Below are positions 25,066-36,788 of a stretch of DNA of 64,000 nucleotides, piece by piece. Under the pieces are notes generated by a model. That model was not told the origin of the DNA. It saw only the letters and a list, made by a program, of their open reading frames with translations, and ran no database searches. Numbering within the stretch: position 1 is the first letter of the stretch; the number at the start of each line of letters is the position of its first letter. Source of the stretch: Artocarpus heterophyllus. Lineage: Eukaryota > Streptophyta > Magnoliopsida > Rosales > Moraceae. The stretch covers positions 25,842,571 through 25,906,570 of the forward strand of contig CM046341.1 in assembly GCA_025403435.1 (NCBI GenBank), read 5' to 3'. The position numbers and the translations under genes are program-made.

Positions 25066-25198
25066 TCTTCGGCTTGCCGATGGCTTACTCGGCCTGCTGA
25101 AGTCGTGAGGTCCAGCCTGCCGATAAAATCCATTGGTCTGCCATTCCATGAAGGATAATTCGGCCTGCCAAACCTGGAGGATCAGTTTGCCAAACTTT
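25066..25198 (-). repeat. Palindrome array, 5' side of Gyp3 3' LTR
   Basis: Spaced variants TTCGGCTTGCCGAT, CTCGGCCTGCTGAAG, TCCAGCCTGCCGAT and TTCGGCCTGCCAAAC occur here. The plus strand is in CCT orientation, inverted relative to the array 2.7 kb away. The array lies about 235-365 bp from the LTR start. Confidence 0.75.
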
Positions 25199-25432
25199 CG
25201 TATACACTAAAATAACAAAACAATAATTAATTACTAAGTAATTTATCATGTATACAACAGAAATAAAATGTCATGAACACCTTTGGAGCACACCAATTCC
25301 ACGTGACTGTCACTTGTCATAATACTAAAAATAAAATAGTCAGTAACATAATATCATATATTACTAAAGAAAATACTTAACGTTGTTACTTTTTTAACAT
25401 AATCCGTTACATAAAAATTGGTGGGTGTTACA

Positions 25433-25446
25433 ATTCTCCCCACCTT
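25433..25446 (-). other. Polypurine tract of Gyp3
   Basis: On the minus strand AAGGTGGGGAGAAT directly precedes the 3' LTR start TGTAACACCC. It fixes the strand and the LTR boundary. Confidence 0.8.
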
Positions 25447-25495
25447 ATAAGAGTTTCATCCTTGAAACTCAAAATAGGTTACGGATACTTTGTTC

Positions 25496-28400
25496 TCATG
25501 TCTTCTTCGCATTCCCATGTAGCTTCTTCCACTTGGTGATTACGCCATAAACCTTGACCAATGGAATTTCTTTATTCCTTAAGGTCTTGGTTTTTCGATC
25601 TAGAATCTCCACTGGCTTTTCTTCATAACTAAGGTCATCTCGTACTTCAATCACCTGTAGCTTAATCACGTGCGTAGGGTCTAGGACATATTTCTTGAGC
25701 ATCAAAACATGGAACACATCGTGCATAGCTGACATTTATGATGGCAATCTCAACTGATAAGCTACATTGCCTATCGCTTCACAATTTCATAAGGTCCAAT
25801 AAATCTTGGGCTCAACTTGCCTTTCTTTTCGAACCTCATTACTCCTTTCATTGGTGCAACCTTTAAGAACACCGAATCGCCTACAGCGAATTCTAAGGGC
25901 CTTCTTCTTTAATCAGTATAACTTTTTTGTCAACTTTGAGTGGTCTCTATTCTCCTTCTTATCAATTTAACCATTTTAGAGGTTTCATTGACAGAATTAG
26001 TCTTTTCATCGTCAACGCTTTCCATCAACTTCTTTTCTCCAACTTCATGCTAGCATATAGGTGACCTACATTTCCGCCTATACAGGGTCTCATAAGGTGC
26101 CATCCCAATCGTCACCTGTTAGCTGTTGTTGTAAGAAAATTCCGCTAACGGTAACACTTTACACCAGCTGGTCTTGGAGTCGAGAGTACAGTCCCAAAGC
26201 ATATCCTCTAAGATCAAGTTCATCCTCTCTGTTTGGCCGTCTGTCTGAGGATAAAAAGTTGTACTGAAGTGCAACTTAGTCACCATTGCAGTCTGTACAC
26301 TTCTCCAGAACTTAGAAGTGAACCTGCTGTCATGATTAGAAATGATAGACTTAAGGATTCTATGAAGTCGCAGAATCTCCTTGACATAGAGTTTCGCTAA
26401 CCGCTCCATAGAGTAAGTGATCTTGATAGGAATGAAATGTGTCATCTTCTTCAATCGGTCGACAACAACACAAATAGCATCATATCCATTCATAGTCCTA
26501 GGCAAACCAGTAATGAAATCCATTGCAATATCTTCCCATTTCCATTCTGATACTTGGATTGACTGTAAATCACCGCCAGGTCTCTGGTGTTCAGCTTTGA
26601 CTTGCTGGCATGTCAAGCATTTCTTTACAGACATGCCAACATCACGTTTCATTCCAAACCACCAAAAGCTATCCCTTACATCATTGTACATCTTTGTTGC
26701 ACCAGGATGAATTGAATAAGGAGTATCATGTATTTTCGCTAAGATTCTTTCCCTTAAGCCATCAACGTTGGGAACAGATAAGTAGTCCTTGAGGTATAGA
26801 GTTCTGTCACCCACAATACGAAAATCTTCACATTTTCCTTCCTTAAATTCCTGCTTAATCCTCGCGAGGCTTACATCCTCGTCTTGCTTACTCTGAATCT
26901 CATCATGCAACATTGGAGCAAGAGTAAGTGCTGATAGCTGGCCTGTTATAAGTTCTAAACCAAAGTCCAGAATTTGTTTCTTTAAGGGTTGAGACTTTGC
27001 TTGTAATGACATCAACATGACACCAGTCTTTCTACTTAGAGCGTCAGCCACTCGATTAGCCTTTTCTAGATGATAAAGGATTTCACAGTCATAATCCTTC
27101 ACCAACTCTAGCCATCTTCACTGTCTCATGTTCAGGTCCTTCTGAGTGAAGAAGTACTCTAAACTTTGATAATTAGTGAAGATCTTGCACTGGACCCCAT
27201 ATAAGGAATGTTTCCATATTTTCTGTGCAAAAACGACAGCTACTAACTCGAGGTCATGAGTAGGATAGTTCTTCTCATACTCCTTAGTTGTCTCAATGCA
27301 TAAGTGATCACTCTATCATTTTGCATCAGAACTGCACCAAGGCCCATCTTAGAAGCATCACTGTAAATTACAAATCCATCACACCCTTCAAGAATGGCCA
27401 ATACTGGAGCTGTAGTTAACCTTTTCTTCAATCGTTGGAAACTCTTCTCGCATGCATCTGTCCATTCAAACTTCTTTCCCTTATGAGTTAAATTTGTGAG
27501 TGGCGCTGCTATCTTGGAGAAGTCTTCCATGAACCTTCAGTAATAACCAGCTAGGCCCAAGAAGCTCCTTATCTCACTTGCATTCGTCGGTTGTTTCCAA
27601 TTGAGAATAGCCTCTACTTTAACAGGATCTACCATTATCCCTTCCTTTGATACTACATGCCCCAAGAAAGACACTTTATTGAGCAAGAATTCACACTTTG
27701 AGAACTTTGCATACAGCTCGTGTCTCCTTAATGTCTCCAGCACAATTCTCAAATGCTCAGCTTGTTCTTCTTGACTCTTTGAATAAACAAGGATATCGTC
27801 GATAAACACAACAACAAACTTATCGAGGAAATCCTTGAATACTCGATTCATCAGGTCCATGAAGGTTGCAGGTGCATTCGTTAGACCGAAAGGCATAACC
27901 ACAAATTCATAGTGACCATACCTTGATCTAAAGGCTATTTTTGGGATGTCTCCTTCTTTGATCTTCAATTGGTGATATCTCGACCACAAGTCAATCTTTG
28001 AGAACACAGATGCACCTTTTAGTTGATCAAACAAATCATCAATTCGATGCAACGGTTACTTGTTCTTGATCGTCACCTTGTTCAGCTCTCTATAGTTGAT
28101 GCAGACTCTCATAGATCCATCCTTCTTCTTGACAAACAATATTGGGGCTCCCCAAGGTGAGTGATTAGGCCTGATAAAGCCTTTGTCAAGTAGTTCCTTT
28201 AATTGAGAATGAATCTCCTTCAACTCTGTCAGGGCCATTCTATAGGGGGCCTTTGAAATCGGGTCAGTGCCTGGAGCGAGCTCGATCTTAAATTCAATCT
28301 CTCTATCAGGGGGTAAGCTTGACAAATCATCTAGAACACCTCTGGAAATTCTCGTACCACTGCCACATCTTCTATCCTTGCCTTTTCTTCCTGGCTTTTA

Positions 28401-28975
28401 TCTACAATATTTGTCAGATAGCCCATGCAGCCGCTAGCTAACAACTTCCTTGCTTTCATGGCTAATAAAAACATACTTGGCTTCCTTCTAGACTCGCCCA
28501 CATACACAAACTTTTGTCCACCTTGTGGATGGAAGATTACCTTTCATTTCTGGCATTCGATGATAGCATTGTACTTGCTCAGAAAATCCATCGCGAGAAT
28601 CATGTCATAATCATACATATTGATCACAATAAGATCGACAAAAAGTTCCCTTTTAGAAATCTATAGAGGAACCGTACGCAAACAGTGCGTAGATATTATC
28701 ACTTCCCTGGAGGGTAGTGTTGTACTGAATCCCTGTCTCATTGGTTCTAAATGAACCCCTAACTTCTTAGCAAAGGACAATGATACAAAAGAATATGTGG
28801 CACCCGTATCGAAGAGAACATGTGCATTAATAGAAAGACTCGAGATCTGACTTGAGACCACATTAGAGGCTTCAGCAGCTACCTGTTCTTTTGTCATGGT
28901 ATAGATGGGGGCATTAGCAGGTGGGGCTTCAAGTCTTCCTTGACTAATCAGTGGTCCTTCCAAAGCAGCTTGCAT
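25496..28975 (-). pseudogene. Gyp3 pol: protease, reverse transcriptase, RNase H, integrase, chromodomain tail
   Basis: On the minus strand the protease motif LFDTGATYSFVS lies near 28810 with its catalytic DTG intact. Reverse transcriptase fragments cover 28325-27537, with FIDDILVYS near 27800. RNase H ([14 protein letters not shown] near 27340) follows in 27530-27243. Integrase covers 27105-26119: zinc finger CLTCQQVKAEHQ near 26600, first acidic residue in MDFITGLP near 26540, glutamate in DGQTERM near 26230. The second acidic position reads ISNHDSRF (near 26335), where family members have SDRD, so a catalytic Asp seems lost. The chromodomain-like tail is at 25735-25496. Frame changes and stops between pieces (about 28054, 27533, 27110-27240 and 25740-26115) make it non-functional. 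Confidence 0.88.
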
Positions 28976-29094
28976 CTGATGGACTTGAGCTTGAGGACCT
29001 CTCTGTGGGGCTTGAGCATTAGTCTGGTTGGGGCAGTTCTTGGCAAAATATCTTCTCGTTCACAGATGAAACACTGGTTCATCCCCAAATGACA

Positions 29095-30040
29095 TTCACC
29101 AATTCTGGTTGGGGCTTGAGCATGACTATGTTAGATTGGCCACCATTATGCCTCTTGTTGCCTTAACTCTGTTGGTTATGAGATTTGCCCTTTCTTTTGT
29201 TGTTTCTCCAATTCTGGTTGTTGTTGTTGCTGCTATTGTTGTTCCTATTTTGGGGGCTGTTCTAGGTGCTTGCATTGTTTGCCGGTTGACCTGACTGAGG
29301 CTGGTTTCTTCTTAGCTTCAATAGGTGAAATTCAGCACGTTGGGCCCTCAAAACAACCTGCTCTTGGTTTTTGGGTGGACTGGCCCCATCAACAATTGCA
29401 GCAATCTTTGGCCGGAGGACTCTGATCAGTCTTTTGACCCTTTCACTCTCATTACTAACCATCCCTGGGCATAGTTGAGCAAACTGGTCAAATTTTGCCA
29501 CTACATCTGTAATCGAGATGTCTCCCTGGCGCAAGTTTTTGAACCCATCATAATGCTTTTTAGTAATGTTCATATGGAAGAACTTCATGTAGAATTCATG
29601 AATGAAGTCGGGCCATGTCATCTCATCAACACTCATACTTTGTTCGATTCCATCCCACCAAATTTTGGCCTCCATGGTGAGACAATACGAAGCACAGAGA
29701 ACCTTCTCATTATCCTTGAAGCCCATGAGTTTTAGAATGGCCTCAATTGTCTTCAACCACCCTTGAGTGACTAGAGGGTCCTTGGAACCTTCAAAATCTG
29801 TTGGCTTGACCTGATAGGCCAGTCTGGGTTGAACAGCAGGAGCCTAGACTTCATTTACTTGTGGCTGGAGAGGAGTAAAGGCGGCATGTCGTTGCCTCAT
29901 CATTCATCGCCTTGACCATTGGCCCTTAATTCTGTAATTTCCCTTCTCTGTTTCTCAAGTTGCCTTTGTAGCTCAGCAATCATTATCATCAGCCTTTTGT
30001 TGGTTTGAGTGCGAGTTTGCATTCTTCTTTGGCCGTCCAT
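29095..30040 (-). pseudogene. Gyp3 gag
   Basis: On the minus strand a start codon lies at 30040 (MDGQRRMQTRTQTNKRL), with a glutamine-rich possible coiled coil, but a TGA follows after about 46 codons. The central gag domain is in a frame from 29756 to 29262 (AKIWWDGIEQSMSVDEMTW and GFKNLRQGDISITDVVAKF), typical of chromovirus gag. The zinc knuckle near 29080-29040 keeps CFIC but then changes frame before the final cysteine. Product: nucleocapsid precursor, broken. Confidence 0.75.
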
Positions 30041-30239
30041 TGTCGATTTCCTAAAAGAGTTATGAATTTAGGAGCAATCTTCTAATTTATGAGACAAGTT
30101 TTCACTACTAGGGCATTAATCATTAAACAACTAAATCTTATACTTATCATCAAACTTGCATCTTAACATTTAACTTTAAAACATACTTACTTGGAGGGCT
30201 TGGACCGACATGTGGCGATATGAATTGGAAACGAATTAC

Positions 30240-30251
30240 GCTCTGATGCCA
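30240..30251 (-). other. Gyp3 primer binding site
   Basis: The minus strand reads TGGCATCAGAGC, one base from the usual TGGTATCAGAGC complementary to initiator Met-tRNA, five bases inside the 5' LTR. It defines 30257-33683 as the 5' LTR. Confidence 0.85.
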
Positions 30252-30490
30252 ATGCTTGTAACGCCCCCTTACAGACGTCACAGATATCGTTACATTCATT
30301 CTTGTTATCGTTATTAAAGTTAAATTATTTTAAATAAAAACATAATTTGGATACAAACCCCAGGATCTATACATACATTTTTTTTTAATAAACTACTTGA
30401 TTATAAACATTCCTTAAATAGTTTATCACACCAAAACAAAAGAGCCATAATATGAATAAAAGTCAACATCACTTTTAAAATCTACTTACA

Positions 30491-30661
30491 TAGTTTGGCA
30501 GGCCAAACTTGACCGGCAGTTCAAACTTCAACCACTGGCAGGCCGCCTGAGACTTTGCAAATCAGGGTTTTAAAATCGCTAAGACCAACAAGCTGATACA
30601 GGACAATCGGTAGGCCGATTATTGCATTGGCAAACCGACCAAAAATGATCGGCAGGCTCAT
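30491..30661 (-). repeat. Palindrome array, 3' side of Gyp3 5' LTR
   Basis: Variants GTTTGGCAGGCCAAAC, ACTGGCAGGCCGCC, AATCGGTAGGCCGATT and GATCGGCAGGCTC lie at the same LTR position as 22237-22408. Several units differ by transitions from the partner LTR, some keeping the dyad by paired change (TTTGGC...GCCAAA). Confidence 0.75.
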
Positions 30662-33315
30662 CTATTGTTAAAACAAAATTTTTAATGTTCAAACAAGACT
30701 CAAAATTTCAAAATGTGGAAGACAAATAATAATACTATAAAGTTAAAGAGACATAGTTCAAATCTTTAAGACTATTCAAGTTAACATACTCAAAAAAATA
30801 AACATACTCAGAAAAACAAGACATAGTTTATAACTTTTAAAAACTTCTTTGGCATGTTTTGTTTTCAATCCATCCTGCATGGCTCACACGCCTTTCCTTG
30901 CCTTCCATCTAATCCATAATTCTCTTACCCTTATCTGCAACATGATGTAAAACTGAGTAACCAAAAGCTTAGTAAGTACATTTAATATCTCACAACGTAA
31001 AACATATTACGAACTTCATTATAAACCATCGTTACCATAAGCATCATCATAATAGTGCGCTAGACACAGTTGCATATAGAACATATCTTTTCATTTCATT
31101 ATTCATATTAAAACTTTGTTCATTTTATCTTTAGCAGCCCAAGTGTTGCACCATTAACATCATCATAGGCAAACATGACATCATAACATAAACATAACAT
31201 AACATGAGGTGTGCAACACTTATTAAGTGATACATATATATATACACACAAATATATCTATACTTTTATATTTTTAAAAAAAACATCATCATCAAAACAT
31301 GCATAAACTTCTTTACATTAAAAATTTCACAATATTACATCATGTATAATCTTCATGAGAAATTATCATAAAACCATCATGAACATAGATTATCAAACTT
31401 TTGTAAATCTCATCATGTTGTAGGTGATAATATACTTACCTGTTTAGCTTACTCAACCTTAATTGCAGGTCGCGTCACCGCGGTCTTGATGTGCTCACTC
31501 CTTATTGTGTTCATATCAAACATTCATTTAAAAATAAAATTAACATTTATTTTCATGAAATCATTCAACACCACAAGACATTATCCAGTACCTTATTACA
31601 TCACACATACATTCATCTCTTGAAAACATTAGTCCTTAATGCATTTTATTAACCTTTAAAACATTAGAACAAAACTGCCAATTAAGAATGCAACCTGACC
31701 CTTATGAATTCATAGCTCAATAACTCATAATTCATACACAATTCAAGCACCAAACTTGGCAGGGACAAAGTTAACATATAAACATATTACCATGATTTTT
31801 CATTGGTCATAAAAATTTTATTTGATATTTAAAAACAAGTGACAAATTCATGACACAGAATCAGCTAGTATAACTGAAACAGTGGGCAGCCCCTATTTGC
31901 ATTCTTAATATAAATTATCTACTTCACTAAAAAATCTCATAAAAGTCTTGTATGTGGGAGACACCTAGACCTATAACATATTCAAAAATTACCTTTAAAT
32001 AAAATCCAAAATAGTCCAAACCGTGCATTAGAAAGTAGAGACAATAATAACTTCTAATGTTTCAGGCAGTGAGTTTCATACAATCATCATATTCCAATAA
32101 TCAAAATAAAATTACTATGACCTTAAAATTTATATGACAACTTATTAACATATAACTACATAAGCACAAAAAGTTTCATCACCAAATAAATTAATTTAGT
32201 CACACAAAAACATCACACAACAAGTCTCAAAATTCATTAATATAACAATCCCAAAACCTAGTCTTAATTAAAATTCAATAACACATAAAATATTTATCAA
32301 ATCATCATGAGACTTTCCAGCTCAATGCTTAATATATATATGAACATATTTGCGAAATTTCGTGCAAAATAACATTCATTTACCCCTAGAACAAAGACCA
32401 TATTTATACAAGAATATACCAATCAACAACACTGCGACTATGAGGTGCAGAGCATAGACATTTAATATCTCAGTCTATACAACACCAAGTAGCACAAAAT
32501 TTGGAGCAACATCACGTAGCATATACATGAAAATCATATTAAAATTTCAGAGCAAACAGAGGTTTGTAGACAAAGTTATGGGGGTCGAAACATAGAGAAA
32601 ATACAACGGTACCGATTAGCATTAATTAACTGTGAGTGGCAAAGATAAGAAAATTCATATCTCAACGTAGAAAAATCCAATTAACATGAAATTTTGAGGG
32701 TTAGCACATAACACATACATGAATAACATATTAAAATTTTGAGAGCAAAAGGAAATTCCTAGACAAAGTTATATAAATCGGATTAAGGAGAAAATTCAGA
32801 AATGCCGAGAATGAGTTCTTACCTTAAAACAAATTCTTCTCAAGCTTTCCTTGGATTCACACAACGAAAATTCAATATTTCTTTCAAATATTTGCAGGTA
32901 CATGAGAGAGAGAGAAGAAATCATGAAGGGAAAAAGAGGAGGAGAGCGTGGGAGGCAAATTTTTCTCTTTTTTTTTTTTTTGGTTGAAGTATACGAGAAA
33001 ATGAGAGTGATATGATGAGGGGGTTTAATTTTTTTGAAATGGCAGAAATTTTTGCAAAAAAAAACAATACATAATCATGGGAGATTGAGGGGAATTTGGG
33101 AATGTTGACAATGATTTGGTCCACTTACCAAATTTTAACTCTCAAAATTGGAAACCCTCATTAATTATCCAATCATCCACAAAAGTCAAACATTTTATTA
33201 CCTAAAATGAGGAAAAAGACCAAAAATATGCTAATAAATCAAAATTAATCATCCAATTATATCCAATCATCAATGTCACGAGTTTGGGAGATTTTTGCTG
33301 ATTGCTCGTCAACTT

Positions 33316-33450
33316 TCTTCGGCTTGCCGATGGCTTACTTCGGCTTGCCGAAGTCGTGAGATCCGGCCTGCCGATGAAATCCATCGGCCTGCCATTCTGT
33401 GAGGGATAATTCGGCCTACCGAACCTACAGGATCGGCCTGCCGAACTGTC
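33316..33450 (-). repeat. Palindrome array, 5' side of Gyp3 5' LTR
   Basis: Units TTCGGCTTGCCGAT, TTCGGCTTGCCGAAG, TCCGGCCTGCCGAT, TTCGGCCTACCGAAC and ATCGGCCTGCCGAAC occur here. They are better preserved than in the 3' LTR. Plus strand in CCT orientation. Confidence 0.8.
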
Positions 33451-34062
33451 GTATACACTAAAATAACAAAACATTAATTAATTACTAAGTAATTTATCAT
33501 GTATACAACAAAAATAAAATGTCATGAACACTTTTGGAGCACACCAATTTCCTGTGATTGTCACCTATCATAATACTAAAAATAAAATAGTTAGTAACAT
33601 AATATCATATATTACTATAGAAAATACTTAACATCGTTACTCTTTTAACATAATCCGTTACATGAAAATTGACGGGTGTTACATCAAGTGTCATATCATT
33701 AAAATGAAATAAAGCATAATACATAACCAAGGCTAGATCTTGTTTCTCTCGTCACGGTGATTGTGTAGGAGCAAGAATCACATCGATCGAATTTCGGATA
33801 GCAAAGATATCTTGTTGAAAAGTTTTGGGTATTTTTGCCATTTTTACCGTCGAGTGCGACCTGCTCGAGCAGATTTGTGGGCAACACGGCACACTATTGG
33901 ACTTAACTTGATGAGAGCTTTTCGTTGGTGTAGGGGGTATCGAAAACTGACACCGGATTCTTGGTCTGAGCTAGGGGAGAGAGAAAGGGTAGAGAGAGAG
34001 AGTGGAGAAAGGGGATGATTTTGATTTGTCTGATTTTTTCCATTTTTCCTGCATTTTTCATG

Positions 34063-34070
34063 TATTTATA
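34063..34070 (-). promoter_or_regulatory. TATA box in Sol4
   Basis: TATAAATA on the minus strand is followed downstream by a pyrimidine-rich leader (CTCTCTCTCT near 33990). It is the likely LTR promoter. Confidence 0.5.
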
Positions 34071-34738
34071 GACATTATTGTTAGTCTTTGAAGTTTATAC
34101 TGTGTTGCAGTCAGTTAATCAAATTTTTGATTTGTTAATTTGAAATTTCTATAAACGTAACTGTACTTATTAAAATTGTAATATTCTTGCTCTTTAAAAA
34201 TAATTACAGTAGATTCTAATTCTCTTACTGCATTATTGCCTTACAAATATCTCTGTAGTGACATAAAATCATTTTCATAAACTTATCCATACTGTATGGA
34301 TTTCGTGATTTTATTTTGAAACAGTAAACCTTGACACATTTGTCTTCAAAATCGTTGATTATGTATTATGTATTTACTTATCTTTCTTAAAATAATATTA
34401 TGTATTTAGAGCTTTGTTAAAAATAATTTTTATAAATTTCTAAACTTTAAAATGTTAATTAAAACATATATTTTTCATTATAAAAACAATAGTTGTAATT
34501 TATAAAAATTTTCGTAAATTAAATTGACTATCTATAAGTCAATTTAATTCAAAATTTAAAATTAGTACAATTATGTAGTTTACGGGTATAACCCGAACAG
34601 TTCATCATAAAATACCGTTTAAGACTCCACATCTAAGCAATGGGTGCTTTTTAAACTTTTTTGTAATCACTTTACGGATTAAAATTTATTTGTTTGTGAT
34701 TAAAATTACAAGTGTAATGTTTGTGAATTTCATTAACG

Positions 34739-34761
34739 TTCTTCTTCTTCTTCTTCTGTTG

Positions 34762-34787
<26 letters not shown>
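34739..34787 (+). repeat. Trinucleotide microsatellite (TTC)n(TTG)n
   Basis: About five TTC units are followed by about nine TTG units, inside Sol4. Confidence 0.95.
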
Positions 34788-34792
<5 letters not shown>

Positions 34793-35520
34793 CACATAAT
34801 TATTTACACTTGTAAATAATTTACTGTGCATGTATAAGATACATGAATTCTTGAATTTCTAATAATTTTTACGACTTAGAAAACCCTTGTCATACCTTGT
34901 GATCTCATAAAAATTGAGATCGATTTTGCTTACATAAACTTTATGTTTACCATTTCTTAATCATTGCATTATATTGTTGGTTACAAGTTGACCTGAACTG
35001 GCATCGTATAGGAATTTCATATAATCATATGGAGTCGGGAATTCTTTTTTATTACATAATCTCAATTTAAATATTCTAATTGAGATTCTTGTAAATATCA
35101 CTACTTTGGCTCATGCATGAATTTATTGAATCATAAACTTTTGATTTAGCACATTACGTAATTATTTTTAATTATTTAAGTGTATTGTCATCGCATTACA
35201 TTTGTTACATGTTTCATAAATAAAGCACATAAATTTGTTCATTCAAAACATTATTTATTTCTAAAGTCTTATAGCTATTAAGACTGTCAAATTACGTGTT
35301 AATTGAGAAAATTCATAACCCTAAATCATGATTAAGTTGCGATTTAAACTTATGAATTTCTAAGGCATTGTAGAATTTTCTAGCCTTGAACTGAATTCTT
35401 ATAGAATTCATGTTTATAAATTCTAAGCTTGTACTTTCTTAAGTACTTAAAAGAGTAATTATGAAAAAATCCTTAATTAATCATACTTATTAAATTTTTT
35501 AGATTTTTCTGGTCATTACA

Positions 35521-36788
35521 CTTAAGCTTAGCTCCTATTCATGCCCATCATCATCAAATACACATCATATATCATAGTCATGCCACAAAGTCTTTTTATA
35601 CAAGCCATAGTCCAAACTTTTTCAAATACATACAAAACTTACCAAAAAAAAAAACAACAAATTTAAAGGAAAGTTTAGGTTTTTATCAAAGTGGTTTTGC
35701 TAGCTTTTGATCCTCCACAATAAGAATTTGATTTGGCCAAGACTCCTTAGCACAAAATATAACAAAATCTTCATTGAAAACTACCCAAAAACTCAAGAGC
35801 CAGCCACAAAATTGACATAGTAAAAATATGATTTTACCTTGAAAAGTTGTTAAACTAGATTAAGACTTCTTGAACTTCATTAAAACTTGATTGGAAGTTG
35901 TAACTTTTAAAAGATTATTAAGGGAGAATGGGGTAGTAGACCTGGTTTTGGGAGGAAGGGAATAAGAGTTTTTTTTTTCAAGTTTTTAAAAAAATGATAA
36001 CAACTTTTCTTAAGTTTATCACCAAGGGTTTTTTTTTTTTTTTACAATTTTGTAAACATTGGGGCAAAATTTGAATTTGGCAAAGGTGTCTCCTCCATTT
36101 GGTTAGAACCAGTGCAAATAGAGGGTGATGTGGCCTTTTTTTCACCTTTTGGGTGTCCTATGGTTGGTTCTACAACCTTTTCCATAGTATAAATTTACAC
36201 TACATTGTATTTTTCTATACTAAGTGTAAAATTGAGGAGATATTTTCTTGAACTAGCTAGATTTATACTATTTTACTTGTTGTGCCAAAAGTCCAGTTCC
36301 CAACACAATAGTACAACTTTCTGTGTTTACACAACTAATTGTATAACTGCACTATACTAAATACTATTAATTTTTGTGTGTCTTTTATAATGTTTTCCAA
36401 TAACTGTTGACTATAGACACATAATTTTTATCAGTTTAACTGACTGGCAGACAAACAATTTTTTTACATTGTTTTAGGCTATGGCATAATTTTCTACTTT
36501 AATTAACATATTTGTCCTCCATTAATTTATACTATAAAATTATAATTAATATGATATAAATTTCATCTTGAGAGTATTTTATAAATTTTTAAGCATTTAA
36601 ACTCATAAAATTTGCACACTTAAAATACTTGAAATTGCATAAAAATTTACATTTAGAATGCACATATATATTATTCATAAATAATTCTCATTTTATCATA
36701 ATTATACAAATATGATTTATCAAAAAAAATTCATTTTAAGTCTGAATTAATTCCTTATTTAAATTAATGAATTTTGTTGGCCATTACA
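35521..36788 (-). mobile_element. Gyp2 LTR remnant, segment 1 (5' part)
   Basis: On the minus strand an LTR-like start TGTAATGGCC at 36788 is followed, at distances like those in the Gyp1 LTR, by two words shared with it: CAAGGTAAAATC (about 35835) and GGTAAGTTTTG (about 35640). It then stops at Sol4. It is therefore the 5' part of a chromovirus LTR interrupted by Sol4 and Gyp3. No gene is present. Confidence 0.55.

Larger units (their letters stand above)
22003..25432 (-). repeat. Gyp3 3' LTR
   Basis: Left end TGTAGCACCCCCTTACGG, right end GGGTGTTACA. It is adjacent to the polypurine tract at 25433. Minus-strand donor-like AAGTAAGTACATT at 23187 and acceptor-like CATGTTGTAG at 22662 frame an intron-like stretch of 526 nt. 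It holds two palindrome arrays. Open frames in it are spurious. Confidence 0.92.
22003..33683 (-). mobile_element. Gyp3: full-length Ty3/gypsy chromovirus (Tekay/Del-like), minus strand
   Basis: Two LTRs of 3,430 and 3,427 bp (22003-25432 and 30257-33683) enclose 4.8 kb. Read on the minus strand the order is 5' LTR, primer site TGGCATCAGAGC, gag, protease, reverse transcriptase, RNase H, integrase, chromodomain tail, polypurine tract and 3' LTR. Flanks are TTAAG (21998-22002) and TCAAG (33684-33688), a duplication with one transition. The similar LTRs suggest it is younger than the DNA around it, yet the coding region has many breaks. It is the same broad type as Gyp1 but a different family, with TGTAACACCC instead of TGTCATGACT at the LTR start. 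Confidence 0.93.
30257..33683 (-). repeat. Gyp3 5' LTR
   Basis: It is 3,427 bp, ends TGTAACGCCC and GGGTGTTACA, and is closely similar to the 3' LTR. Differences include a deletion near 31170 and expanded dinucleotides near 31230. It holds two palindrome arrays and the intron-like donor/acceptor pair. Confidence 0.92.
33689..35520 (-). mobile_element. Sol4: probable solo LTR of another gypsy family
   Basis: On the minus strand the unit runs from TGTAATGACC at 35520 to ATATGACA at 33689, 1,832 bp, with a TATAAATA box at 34063-34070. No coding domain is present. CTTAAG lies directly outside its right end. On the left, CTTGA and then, across Gyp3, CTTAAG again follow. The simplest reading is a solo LTR flanked by CTTAAG into whose left duplication Gyp3 later jumped. 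It might instead be a truncated LTR. The open frame 33761-34018 has no known domain. Confidence 0.55.
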
